Source: Nitrososphaerales archaeon (lineage in GTDB: Archaea > Thermoproteota > Nitrososphaeria > Nitrososphaerales > Gagatemarchaeaceae). From it: a stretch of DNA of 14,430 nucleotides. The notes below the pieces were generated by a model. It saw nothing but the letters and a program-made list of their open reading frames with translations, made no database searches and was not told where the DNA came from. Positions 6,844 to 13,824 of the stretch are shown here, piece by piece. How positions within the stretch are numbered: position 1 is the stretch's first letter; each line of letters opens with the position of its first letter. The stretch covers positions 1 to 14,430 of the forward strand of contig JASHVX010000034.1 in NCBI GenBank assembly GCA_030044375.1, read 5' to 3'. Position numbers and translations under genes: made by a program.

Positions 6844-7761
6844 CTACATGTCGACCCGGGTCAGCCACTTCGAGTACTTCGCGACCTTGCCGTGCACCAC
6901 GTCCCTGTAGAGGGCGCTGATCCGCTCGGTGACTGGGGACCGGCCGTTCCCTATCTTCCTCCCGTCGACCTCCCGCACCTTCGCTATCCCCACGGCGGTC
7001 CCGCTGAAGAACAGCTCGTCCGACGTGTACAGCTCCTCCCGGGTGAAGTCGTTCCTGTAGAACTTCAGGTTCGTGTCCAAGGCAAACTGGATCACCGTGT
7101 CCCTGGTTATGCCCCTGAGTATCCCTGAGCTGGCCGGCGGCGTGCTGAGGATGCCGTCCTTGACTCGGAAGACGTTCTCTCCCGGCCCCTCGGCGACGAC
7201 GCCGTGGCTGTTCAGGAGTATCGCCTCTTCCACGCCAGCCGCTATCGCCTCCATCTTGGCCAGCCCGGAGTTGGCGTAGTTGGCTGAGCACTTCGCCTGA
7301 GGAGGAAGCGACCTCGGGTCGAGCCTCACCCAGCTCGAGACCATGGCCCTCACGCCCCCGTCGTTGCCTTCCTTCCCGAGGTAGTCGCCCCACTCCCACG
7401 ACGCTATCGACACGGATATCTTGTTGCTGAGGGGGTTCAGGCCCATCTCGCCGTAGCCTGTGTAGGCTATGGGACGGATGTATGACTCGGGGACGCCGTT
7501 CTTTCTGACCAGGTCGATGCACGCTTCGCGGAGCTCGTTCGCGGAGAAGCCCAGGTTCATCCTATAGATCTTGGCGCTGTTGAGGAACCGGTCGATGTGC
7601 CCGTCCAGCCTGAATATCGCGGGCCCGTGGGCAGTCGAGAAGCAGCGGATCCCTTCGAAGATCGAGTAGCCGTAGTGGAGCCCGTGCGTGAGGACGTGTA
7701 TCTTCGCGTCCTCCCAGTCGACGAACTTCCCGTCCATCCAGATCTTCTTGAGCGCCTTCAT
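6844..7761 (-). CDS. ilvE: Branched-chain amino acid aminotransferase (class IV, PLP)
   Basis: The 305-residue protein is a fold-type IV PLP aminotransferase, which transfers the amino group between Val, Leu or Ile and 2-oxoglutarate in the cytosol. It opens with IWMDGKFVDWEDAKIHVLTHGLHYG, followed by FEGIR (35-39) and a substrate-domain RLDGHIDRF. The PLP lysine is K157 in the motif PPQAKCSANYANSGLAKMEA, where ANY replaces the more usual GNY. EGPGENVF and the cofactor phosphate-binding SSGILRGITRD and SGTAVGI segments follow. Length and motifs match bacterial and archaeal IlvE. D-amino acid aminotransferase or aminodeoxychorismate lyase is less likely given the strong IlvE-type motifs. ATG 7761 gives the full N-terminus. 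A GGGAGGCGG purine tract on the minus strand lies upstream and a TATA-like box sits at 7791-7798. It could work in synthesis or in feeding branched 2-oxoacids to the surrounding acyl-CoA genes. Confidence 0.9.
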   Translation of the reverse strand: MKALKKIWMDGKFVDWEDAKIHVLTHGLHYGYSIFEGIRCFSTAHGPAIFRLDGHIDRFLNSAKIYRMNLGFSANELREACIDLVRKNGVPESYIRPIAYTGYGEMGLNPLSNKISVSIASWEWGDYLGKEGNDGGVRAMVSSWVRLDPRSLPPQAKCSANYANSGLAKMEAIAAGVEEAILLNSHGVVAEGPGENVFRVKDGILSTPPASSGILRGITRDTVIQFALDTNLKFYRNDFTREELYTSDELFFSGTAVGIAKVREVDGRKIGNGRSPVTERISALYRDVVHGKVAKYSKWLTRVDM

Positions 7762-7790
7762 GACTGACGGTCCGCCTCCCGCAAGCGTCT

Positions 7791-7798
7791 CTATTTAG
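7791..7798 (-). promoter_or_regulatory. TATA-like box for the aminotransferase
   Basis: On the minus strand this reads CTAAATAG, with its centre about 33 bases upstream of the ATG at 7761, so the leader would be only a few bases long. It is the only AT-rich element near that start. Confidence 0.4.
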
Positions 7799-7890
7799 GG
7801 ATGAGCGGCGAGGTGGTCTCTCCTGCGCCGCGCGCGACGTTCCAGCGCGGGGACGTGCGGCGACTCGACACCGCGAGGAGCTGCGCTCCG

Positions 7891-7898
7891 TTTATTAT
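7891..7898 (+). promoter_or_regulatory. TATA box for the canonical thiolase
   Basis: TTTATTAT lies in otherwise GC-rich spacer, with its centre about 28 bases before the ATG at 7923. This is a good archaeal box A position for a leaderless or nearly leaderless mRNA. The spacer 7762-7922 holds nothing else that I can recognise. Confidence 0.55.
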
Positions 7899-7922
7899 CG
7901 GTGGAACGCGACCCCGTCAGGA

Positions 7923-9110
7923 ATGGAAGACCCCGTGATCCTCTCGGCGTGCAGGACGGGAATCGGGAAGTTCGGGAAGAGCCTCGTCGGCGTGAAGGCG
8001 ACGAAGCTGGGCTCAGTGGTCATCCAGGAGGCGCTGCGAAGGGCGAAGGTGGAGCCCTCGAAGGTCGACGAGGTCATCATGGGCAACGCGCTCGCCGCGG
8101 GCCTGGGCCAGAACCCCGCAAGGCAGGCTGCGATCGGGGGAGGAGTCCCCTTCGGAAAGGGCGCCGTCACGGTGAACAAGGTCTGCGGCTCGGGGCTCAA
8201 AGCAGTGATGCTCGCGGCTCAGGCCGTCAAGGCGGGGGACGCCGAGGTCGTGGTCGCAGGGGGGATGGAGAGCATGAGCAACGCGCCCCACATAGTGAGG
8301 GGCGAGCGCTGGGGGGTCAAGTTCGGCGACGCCCGGCTCCTCGACGCGATGCTCCTAGACGGGCTCTGGGACGCCTACCACGACTACCACATGGGGATCA
8401 CTGGCGAGAACGTGGCGAGGCGATACGGAATCACCAGGAAGGAGGCCGACCAGTTCGCGCTCGAGAGCCACATGAAGGCCGCAAGCGCCTCGAAGTCCGG
8501 GGCGTTCGCCGAAGAGATGGTCAAGGTCGATGTGGAGAGGGAGGACGGGAGCGCGTCGGTGTTCGATTCTGACGAATGCGTCAGGGCGGACACCACGCTC
8601 GAGAGGCTCGCCCAGCTCCGCCCGGTCTTCAAGGAAGGCGGGCTGCTGACCGCAGGGAACTCGTCCCAGCTCAGCGACGGCGCGTCTGCGCTTGTCGTGG
8701 CCTCCGAGAGGGCCGCGGACAGGCTGGGCGCGGAGCCCCTGGCCAAGATACTCGGCTACTCGACAGGCGGGCTCGAGCCGGCCAGGGTGATGGAGGCGCC
8801 GATACCCACCACGAAGGCGCTGCTCAGGAAGACGCGGATGACCGTGTCGGACATCGACTTGTTCGAGCACAACGAGGCGTACTCGACGGCCTCGATAGCC
8901 GTGAGGAGGGCGCTGGGGATACCGGAGGAGAAGTTCAACGTCAACGGAGGGGCGGTGGCGCTCGGCCACCCGATAGGGTGCAGCGGGGCCCGCGTCCTGA
9001 CCACTCTGATCTACGCCCTCAGGAGGGCCAAGAAGGAGACCGGGCTCGCGACGCTCTGCCTGGGGGGCGGCAACGCGGTCTCGATGGTCATTCAGAGCCA
9101 GGCTCTCTGA
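7923..9110 (+). CDS. Acetyl-CoA C-acetyltransferase (canonical thiolase)
   Basis: This 395-residue thiolase has the full catalytic set: nucleophile C88 in VNKVCGSGLKAV, HNEAYS at 316-321, H349 in GGAVALGHPIGCSG, and C379 in CLGGGNAVSM. It also has the GGMESMSNAPH segment (113-123) typical of AtoB/PhaA-type enzymes. It would reversibly join two acetyl-CoA to acetoacetyl-CoA or cleave acetoacetyl-CoA (or longer 3-oxoacyl-CoA) with CoA in the cytosol. Length is normal for the family. ATG 7923 is supported by the MEDPVILSACRTGIGKFGKSL N-terminus and by the TATA box at 7891-7898. It contrasts sharply with the two cysteine-less thiolase-fold proteins at 156-2449. It can use the product of the acetoacetyl-CoA synthetase at 3421. 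Its 3' end overlaps the acyl-CoA ligase gene by 23 bases, tail to tail. Biosynthetic (mevalonate) and degradative roles cannot be separated from the sequence. Confidence 0.92.
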   Translation: MEDPVILSACRTGIGKFGKSLVGVKATKLGSVVIQEALRRAKVEPSKVDEVIMGNALAAGLGQNPARQAAIGGGVPFGKGAVTVNKVCGSGLKAVMLAAQAVKAGDAEVVVAGGMESMSNAPHIVRGERWGVKFGDARLLDAMLLDGLWDAYHDYHMGITGENVARRYGITRKEADQFALESHMKAASASKSGAFAEEMVKVDVEREDGSASVFDSDECVRADTTLERLAQLRPVFKEGGLLTAGNSSQLSDGASALVVASERAADRLGAEPLAKILGYSTGGLEPARVMEAPIPTTKALLRKTRMTVSDIDLFEHNEAYSTASIAVRRALGIPEEKFNVNGGAVALGHPIGCSGARVLTTLIYALRRAKKETGLATLCLGGGNAVSMVIQSQAL

Positions 9111-10797
9111 GCCTGCGCCTGAGGACCTTTCCGACGAGCGTCTTGGGGAGCTCCTGGACGAACTCGACCTTCTTGGGGACCTTGTACTTGACGAGCCGCT
9201 CGGCGCAGAACCTTTCGATCTCGTCCTCGGTAGCCAGAGGGGCGCCCGCCTTTCTGACGACGAAGGCCTTCACCACCTCCCCGCTGAACTCGTCCGGCGC
9301 GCCGACCACCCCGGCGTCCTGAATTCCGGGGTGCTCGAAGAGAACCTCTTCCACCTCACGCGGGTACACATTGAAGCCGCCTACGTTGATCATGTCCTTC
9401 TTCCTGTCCACGATGTAGAAGTAGCCGTCGCCGTCCATCCTCGCGATGTCCCCGGTGAGGAACCACCCGTCGCGGAAGGCGCGCGCTGTCTCGTCGGGGT
9501 TGTTCCAGTACCCTTTCATCACCTGCGGCCCCCTCACGGCGAGCTCGCCGGTGGAGCCCGCCTCGAGCGCCTTGCCCGGGTCTCCGATGTCCACGACTGT
9601 CGCGTCTGTCTCCGGGAAGGGTATCCCGATCGAACCGTCCCTTACGCCGCCTTCGGTGAGAGGGTTGCAGTGGGTGATCGGGCTCGTCTCGGACAGGCCG
9701 TAGCCCTCGACCAGCCTGGCGCCGGTGAGCTCGATGAACCTCCTGCGGACGGCCTGCGGGAGCGCCGACCCGCCGGACACGCAGACCTTCACCGACCTCA
9801 GGTCGAAGCCGCGCGCCTTGGGGCTGCTGTTGACCGCGATGTACATAGCCGGGACCCCGCAGAAGGACGTGACCCTCTGCTTCTGGATGGTCTTCATGAC
9901 CTCGTTCACATGGAAGCTGGGCAGCAGCACGACCCGCGACCCGGCGTACAGCGGTGCGTTCAACGCCGCGGTCAGGCCATAGATGTGGAACAACGGCAGG
10001 ACCGCGAGCGCTACGTCGCCCTCGGTGAGCGGGAGGTATCGCGCCGTCCTTACCGCGTTGCAGTAGAGGTTGTAGTGCGTGAGCATCGCCCCCTTGGAGA
10101 CGCCTGTGGTGCCTCCCGTGTATTGGAGCACTGCGGTGTCCTGCACGGGGTCGACCGAGGCGGACGACCGGAGGGGAGGGCTGGAGGCAACCAGCGACCT
10201 GAAGTCGACCGTGTCCTCCCTCTTGACGCTTCTGACCCCGCCCAGGGGGGCCAGCCTCCTCTTCAGGCTGGGTAGGTAGTCGGCGACGCTCGTCGTCACG
10301 ACGTGGCGCAAGGAGGTCTTCTTCCTGCAGCGCCCGACGCTGTCGTAAAGGTCGGCCCCCTTGACCACGTCGCTGGACGCAACTATCACTTCGGCCCCGG
10401 AGTCGCTCAGTTGGCGCTCCAGCTCCCTCTCCTTGTACAGCGGGTTGTTGGCGACTACGACGGCCGCCGCCTTCAGGGTCCCGAAGAACGAGAACACGAA
10501 CTGTGGGGTGTTGGGAAGGAAGATGGCGACCCTGTCTCCGCGCTTCACGCCGAGCCCTGCGAGCGCGGACGCGAACCTGGAGGAGACCTCGTCTACCTCA
10601 GAGTAAGGGAAGTCCCGGCCCTGGTAGTGCAGGCACACGGCGGCAGGGCTCCTCTTCGCGGGCTCAGAGACGAGCGCGTGGAGGGGCTTGGGCTCCGGAG
10701 CCGCCCCTGTCGCCCCCGCCCGTGCAAGCTCCTGGAGCTGGACTCTCGACCACGGCCGGTCCTCTTGCAATCTCTGGGTCGGAGAGGCAGCGGACAC
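9088..10797 (-). CDS. Long-chain fatty acid-CoA ligase type acyl-CoA synthetase
   Basis: The 569-residue product is an ANL-superfamily adenylating enzyme. It has the P-loop YTGGTTGVSKGAML (226-239), PLFHIYG (268-274) and the A5 motif GYGLSETSP (365-373). The DGWFLTGD...DGDGYFYIVDRKKDMINVGG region carries the ribose-binding D450 and the hinge R465. The catalytic lysine is K557 in PKTLVGKVLRR. It would activate a medium- or long-chain, or aromatic, carboxylic acid to acyl-CoA with ATP; the chain length cannot be told. The annotated GTG start at 10797 gives a family-length N-terminus. A CTTAAG element on the minus strand (10800-10805) is too close to that GTG but about 33 bases from an in-frame TTG at 10770, which may be the real start. 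It is divergent from the DUF373 gene and overlaps the thiolase 3' end by 23 bases. Confidence 0.88.
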   Translation of the reverse strand: MSAASPTQRLQEDRPWSRVQLQELARAGATGAAPEPKPLHALVSEPAKRSPAAVCLHYQGRDFPYSEVDEVSSRFASALAGLGVKRGDRVAIFLPNTPQFVFSFFGTLKAAAVVVANNPLYKERELERQLSDSGAEVIVASSDVVKGADLYDSVGRCRKKTSLRHVVTTSVADYLPSLKRRLAPLGGVRSVKREDTVDFRSLVASSPPLRSSASVDPVQDTAVLQYTGGTTGVSKGAMLTHYNLYCNAVRTARYLPLTEGDVALAVLPLFHIYGLTAALNAPLYAGSRVVLLPSFHVNEVMKTIQKQRVTSFCGVPAMYIAVNSSPKARGFDLRSVKVCVSGGSALPQAVRRRFIELTGARLVEGYGLSETSPITHCNPLTEGGVRDGSIGIPFPETDATVVDIGDPGKALEAGSTGELAVRGPQVMKGYWNNPDETARAFRDGWFLTGDIARMDGDGYFYIVDRKKDMINVGGFNVYPREVEEVLFEHPGIQDAGVVGAPDEFSGEVVKAFVVRKAGAPLATEDEIERFCAERLVKYKVPKKVEFVQELPKTLVGKVLRRRLREPGSE

Positions 10798-10844
10798 CCC
10801 TTAAGCGTATCTGGCGGGCCGAGGTCGAAAACATCGGGTCTAGA

Positions 10845-10853
10845 CTTAAGTAT
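10845..10853 (+). promoter_or_regulatory. TATA-like box for the DUF373 operon
   Basis: CTTAAGTAT lies with its centre about 34 bases upstream of the ATG at 10883, leaving room for a leader of under ten bases. The genes at 10883, 12005 and 12829 follow closely on the same strand and may be read from here. Confidence 0.45.
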
Positions 10854-10882
10854 CGTCGGCGTCACTTCGTGGAACGACGGAG

Positions 10883-12001
10883 ATGTCAGGGGAGCCTGAG
10901 CACCTTCTAATCCTGTGCGTGGACAGAGACGACGACCTGGGCGTCAAGGCGAGAGTCCAGACTCCCGTCGTAGGCAGGGACGCCGCCCTAGCGGCTGCCA
11001 CCAAGCTCGCCCTCTCCGACCCCGAGGAGGCCGACGCCAACGCGATCTTCGCCGCGGTGAAGAGGCTGGACGAGCTCTCCTCGAAGGGGACGGACTGCGA
11101 GGTCGCAGTGGTCTCTGGTGACATCAACAGGGGCATCGACGCGGACAGGCATGTGAGCAGGGAGATACAGGGGATACTCAAGGGGTCGAACTACACGGGG
11201 GTGATCCTCGTCTCCGACGGCGGCGATGACGAGAGCGTCATCCCTGTCGTGCAGAGCCTGAAGCCCATCGTCTCCGTGGACAGGGTGGCGGTGAAGCACA
11301 GCCAGTCCGTCGAGGAGACATACATGGTGCTCGGCCGCTACCTCAGGATGCTTGTCTTCGACCCATATTACTCGAAGTGGAGTCTCGGAGTCCCAGGGCT
11401 CATCCTCATCCTCGCCGGCATCCTCACGGTCTTCGGCAAGGTGCTTGACGCCGAGCTCGCCGCGCTCTTGATCCTCGGAGGTGCCTTCTTCATCAGGGGG
11501 TTCAACGTCGACAGGACCGTAGCCGGTCTCCTGCACAGGGGGCCCACAGGATACATACGGTTCTTCTCCATGGTGACCAGCGTGCTCGTGGTCGTAGCCG
11601 GGATATTCACCGGATACAGCGACATGATAATGACGCCCGCGGCTAACGCGGTGGCTGCCGACCCGTCTCAGCTTTTCATATTCGGCGGGAGGCTCGTGGG
11701 CTACCTCATCAGCGGGAGCCTGAACCTCGTCTGGGCGGGCGTGGCCATCTATGCCACCGGCGCGCTGCTCTCCCACCTCGCGCGCGACAGCGTCCGCTGG
11801 AGGCGCGACGTCTTCCTGCTGGTGATGCTGGGGCTCTTCTATCTCCCCGTCAACACCTTCTCGGAGTTCCTCATCAGCGGGACCGCGGAGTCGACTCTCC
11901 TCCTGATATCGTACATCCTGCTTGGGCTCGCGGCGACCTTCGTCCTGACGACCGCCCTCTACCCAAGGCTGAGGACCAAGGGATTCACAGACAGGGACTA
12001 G
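10883..12001 (+). CDS. DUF373 family membrane protein
   Basis: This 372-residue protein matches the archaeal DUF373 family, whose function is unknown. The N-terminal soluble half starts with LLILCVDRDDDLGVKARVQTPVVGR (8-32), a very conserved opening with several acidic residues. It continues with VAVVSGDINRG and VILVSDGGDDESV (107-119), which resemble nucleotide- or metal-binding loops, though the ligand is not known. The second half has about six or seven membrane segments, near 168-187, 190-205, 226-245, 264-300, 309-332 and 337-360, so the protein sits in the cell membrane with its N-terminal domain probably in the cytosol. ATG 10883 gives the family N-terminus. It is followed after three bases by the cis-prenyltransferase gene. 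The tight spacing suggests cotranscription and hints at a role around polyprenol lipids, which is inference only. Confidence 0.88.
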   Translation: MSGEPEHLLILCVDRDDDLGVKARVQTPVVGRDAALAAATKLALSDPEEADANAIFAAVKRLDELSSKGTDCEVAVVSGDINRGIDADRHVSREIQGILKGSNYTGVILVSDGGDDESVIPVVQSLKPIVSVDRVAVKHSQSVEETYMVLGRYLRMLVFDPYYSKWSLGVPGLILILAGILTVFGKVLDAELAALLILGGAFFIRGFNVDRTVAGLLHRGPTGYIRFFSMVTSVLVVVAGIFTGYSDMIMTPAANAVAADPSQLFIFGGRLVGYLISGSLNLVWAGVAIYATGALLSHLARDSVRWRRDVFLLVMLGLFYLPVNTFSEFLISGTAESTLLLISYILLGLAATFVLTTALYPRLRTKGFTDRD

Positions 12002-12004
12002 CCG

Positions 12005-12787
12005 ATGCTCGACTCGGTTCTCCGGACGGTCGGAGCGTACAGGCTGTATGAAGGGAGGCTCAAGGCTCAGGTGGAGGCCGAGCCGATCCCCTCACACATA
12101 GGCATCATACTCGACGGGAACAGGCGCTGGGCGGCCAGCCAGGGGCTCACCAACGGGCTGGGCCACAAGGAAGGCGCGAACAGGGCCGAGGAGCTGCTGG
12201 ACTGGTGCCACGAGCTCGGCATAAGGACCGTGACCCTCTATGTGCTCTCGACTGAGAACCTGGAGAGGGAGATAGACGAGCTCAAGGGGCTCTTCGAGCT
12301 GATCGAGGCCAGGCTGAACGGCCTCCTGTCCGACGAGAGGATAGTGAGGTACAAGGTGAAGGTGAGGGCGATAGGGCACCTCGACCTCCTCCCTCAGTCC
12401 ATCCGCGACCTCCTCTCGGCCATCGAAGCCAAGACGGCCCAGTTCGACACGCACTTCCTCAACATAGCCGTCGCATACGGCGGGAGGGCGGAGATCACTG
12501 ACGTCATGAGGGCGGTCGCCCGGGAGGTGAAGGCCGGGGCGCTGGACCCCGAGGAGATCACCGAGGAGACGATCGGCAGGAGGCTCTACACGTCGTTCCT
12601 GCCGAACCAGGAGCCGGAGCTGATCATAAGGACGTCCGGCGAGGAGAGGATGAGCGGATTCCTCCTATGGCAGGGGGCGTACTCGGAGCTCGTGTTCATG
12701 GACGTGTTCTGGCCGGCCTTCCGGAAGATAGACCTGATGAGGGCGATAAGGACGTACCAGAGAAGGACGCGCAGATACGGAAAGTAG
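12005..12787 (+). CDS. uppS: Cis-prenyltransferase (undecaprenyl/polyprenyl diphosphate synthase)
   Basis: The 260-residue enzyme condenses isopentenyl diphosphate onto a short allylic diphosphate in cis to make a long polyprenyl diphosphate. In archaea this becomes the dolichol-type carrier for N-glycosylation and surface glycans. The catalytic motif HIGIILDGNRRWA (31-43, with D37 binding Mg-diphosphate and N39-R40-R41-W42) is intact. LYVLSTENLER (about 79-89), FLNIAVAYGGRAEI (about 151-164) and the C-terminal IIRTSGEERMSGFLLWQGAYSELVF, which holds the diphosphate-binding Arg and Ser, are also present. Length is normal, with an N-terminal extension of about 30 residues before the core, as is usual in archaea. 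ATG 12005 follows the DUF373 stop by three bases. The product chain length (C45-C60) cannot be read from sequence. Confidence 0.93.
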   Translation: MLDSVLRTVGAYRLYEGRLKAQVEAEPIPSHIGIILDGNRRWAASQGLTNGLGHKEGANRAEELLDWCHELGIRTVTLYVLSTENLEREIDELKGLFELIEARLNGLLSDERIVRYKVKVRAIGHLDLLPQSIRDLLSAIEAKTAQFDTHFLNIAVAYGGRAEITDVMRAVAREVKAGALDPEEITEETIGRRLYTSFLPNQEPELIIRTSGEERMSGFLLWQGAYSELVFMDVFWPAFRKIDLMRAIRTYQRRTRRYGK

Positions 12788-12795
12788 CAACAACG

Positions 12796-12802
12796 ATTAT
12801 AA
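12796..12802 (+). promoter_or_regulatory. TATA-like box for the eL22-like gene
   Basis: ATTATAA starts nine bases after the cis-prenyltransferase stop, and its centre is about 30 bases before TTG 12829. A purine-rich GAGGAGG at 12808-12814 lies between them. It could act as a ribosome site if transcription starts further upstream. Confidence 0.45.
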
Positions 12803-12828
12803 CAGCAGAGGAGGACGGGTCAAAAGGA

Positions 12829-13365
12829 TTGAAGATAGTCCTCGGCACGCTGAAGGACAAGGGCGAAGAGCTCGTAGGGTTCCTGGAGCCGAGGGTGGGG
12901 ACCAAGCCGTCGCTGTCGAGCGGCGAGATAGACGTCGAAGACGAGGCGGTGAGGAAGGGGGTCAAGCCGAGGCACGTCAAGACGTACATCAAGAGGTTCC
13001 TTTACATGAACGGCCTCAAGAAGAACTACAGGATCTTCGTCGCGGGGACGGAGCTCACGGTCCAGGAGATAGAGGTAGGCGAGAAGGAGGAGAAGGAGAA
13101 AGAGAAGGAGGAGAAGAAGCGGGAAGAGAAGGAGGAGGCCGAGCAGCGCGAAGTCGAAGCCGAGAAGGAGAAGGAGAAGAAGCGCGAAGAGAGGAAGAAG
13201 GAAGCCGAAGCCGCCTCCGAGGAGGCCGAACCCAAGAAGGAGGAGCCTAAGGCGAAGAAGCCCCGCGCCAAGAAGAAGAAGGGAGAGAAGAAGGACGACG
13301 AAGACGCAGGCAAGGAAGACGAAGCGTCGGGCAAGGACGCCGAAGCTAGCGGCGACGCGCCCTAG
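12829..13365 (+). CDS. Small basic protein with eL22-like domain and Lys/Glu-rich tail
   Basis: From TTG 12829 the product has 178 residues in two parts. The first 85 or so are globular and include GFLEPRV, GEIDVEDEAVRKGV and KPRHVKTYIKRFLYMNGLKKNYRIFVAG. This resembles the [20 protein letters not shown] segment of eukaryotic ribosomal protein eL22, a family of small RNA-binding large-subunit proteins. The resemblance is remote and made by eye. From about residue 85 the chain is almost only Lys, Glu, Arg, Asp and Ala (13078-13360), probably disordered or a single charged helix, like tails on some ribosomal and nucleic-acid-binding proteins. TTG is chosen because it starts at the globular domain and lies about 30 bases after a TATA-like ATTATAA. 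The frame is open further upstream inside the cis-prenyltransferase gene, but that part reads as its shadow. The 3' end overlaps the next minus-strand gene by 20 bases. Confidence 0.7.
   Translation: MKIVLGTLKDKGEELVGFLEPRVGTKPSLSSGEIDVEDEAVRKGVKPRHVKTYIKRFLYMNGLKKNYRIFVAGTELTVQEIEVGEKEEKEKEKEEKKREEKEEAEQREVEAEKEKEKKREERKKEAEAASEEAEPKKEEPKAKKPRAKKKKGEKKDDEDAGKEDEASGKDAEASGDAP
13081..13290 (+). repeat. Purine-rich low-complexity tract (GAGAAG-type)
   Basis: The plus strand is nearly all A and G, in imperfect GAGAAGGAG/AAGAAG units that encode the Lys/Glu tail of the gene above. It is codon-driven low complexity, without spacers or exact unit copies. Confidence 0.75.
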
Positions 13366-13771
13366 GCCTCGAGCTCTCGCGAAGAAGGACCCTCAGGTAG
13401 TTCCTCGCCTCTCTCAGGTCCCTCAGAGACCCGATGTAGTCCCCTGCGGCGAAGCTCTGGGAGCCCCTCCTCAGGTGCTTCAGTGAGAACTGCAGTGCCT
13501 GCCTCTCGTCGGGGACCTTGTACCTCTTCGGACTGATGAACCGGCCAGGGTTCTCTTCGTCGATCTCGACCCTGACGAAGACGATGCTCTTCTCGAGGTC
13601 GACGTAGGACACCCATATCGAGTGCATCTGGTCGCGCGTCGGGTCCCCTGAGATCGAAGCGATCAGCGATGACAGCCTGGCCTCCGCGTCGGCAAGGTCA
13701 GCCTTCGTCTCCACGCGCCAGTCTTGGTCTCGGCCTCTTGGACCGCCCGGGCACGAGGGGTTCGGGCTCAA
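13346..13771 (-). CDS. Unrecognised small protein
   Basis: I do not recognise a family. From TTG 13771 it has 141 residues. The N-terminal 20 or so are low in information (SPNPSCPGGPRGRD). A charged helix (ETKADLADAEARLSSLIASI), a beta-type stretch (HSIWVSYVDLEKSIVFVRVEID) and a helical C-terminus (QALQFSLKHLRRGSQSFAAGDYIGSLRDLREARNYLRVLLRE) follow. The last part resembles helical-bundle proteins such as HEPN-like domains, but no catalytic motif is visible. TTG 13771 is about 27 bases from the palindromic TATA box at 13794-13800. GTG 13714, which starts at the helix, and GTG 13807 are alternatives. The pattern of conservative, strongly structured segments makes coding likely. The 3' end overlaps the eL22-like gene by 20 bases, tail to tail. 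Confidence 0.6.
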   Translation of the reverse strand: MSPNPSCPGGPRGRDQDWRVETKADLADAEARLSSLIASISGDPTRDQMHSIWVSYVDLEKSIVFVRVEIDEENPGRFISPKRYKVPDERQALQFSLKHLRRGSQSFAAGDYIGSLRDLREARNYLRVLLRESSRPRARRR

Positions 13772-13793
13772 AGGCCCGCCAAGGCCTTTCAAC

Positions 13794-13800
13794 CTTATAA
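13794..13800. promoter_or_regulatory. Palindromic TATA box shared by two divergent genes
   Basis: CTTATAA, again containing TTATAA, has its centre about 28 bases from TTG 13825 on the plus strand and about 27 bases from TTG 13771 on the minus strand. Both distances suit leaderless transcription, so one box may serve both genes. The same heptamer occurs at 3386-3392 in the same kind of divergent setting. Confidence 0.55.
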
Positions 13801-13824
13801 CTGACACGAAGCGGGCGCCCCTCG

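Noticed and set aside
9331..10275. Long plus-strand frame opposite the acyl-CoA ligase
   Set aside because: The translation is low-complexity Arg/Val/Glu/His without motifs, while the minus strand encodes all ANL-family motifs.
10988..11776. Minus-strand frame opposite the DUF373 gene
   Set aside because: Its composition is that of an antisense shadow (Glu/Asp/His/Val-rich, no hydrophobic core), and the plus strand has a clear family match.
12667..12828. N-terminal extension of the eL22-like gene into the cis-prenyltransferase gene
   Set aside because: It is out of frame with the strongly supported cis-prenyltransferase C-terminus and reads as its shadow.
13081..13290. CRISPR-like or tandem repeat array
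   Set aside because: Units are irregular, there are no unique spacers, and the frame stays open, so it is codon-driven low complexity.
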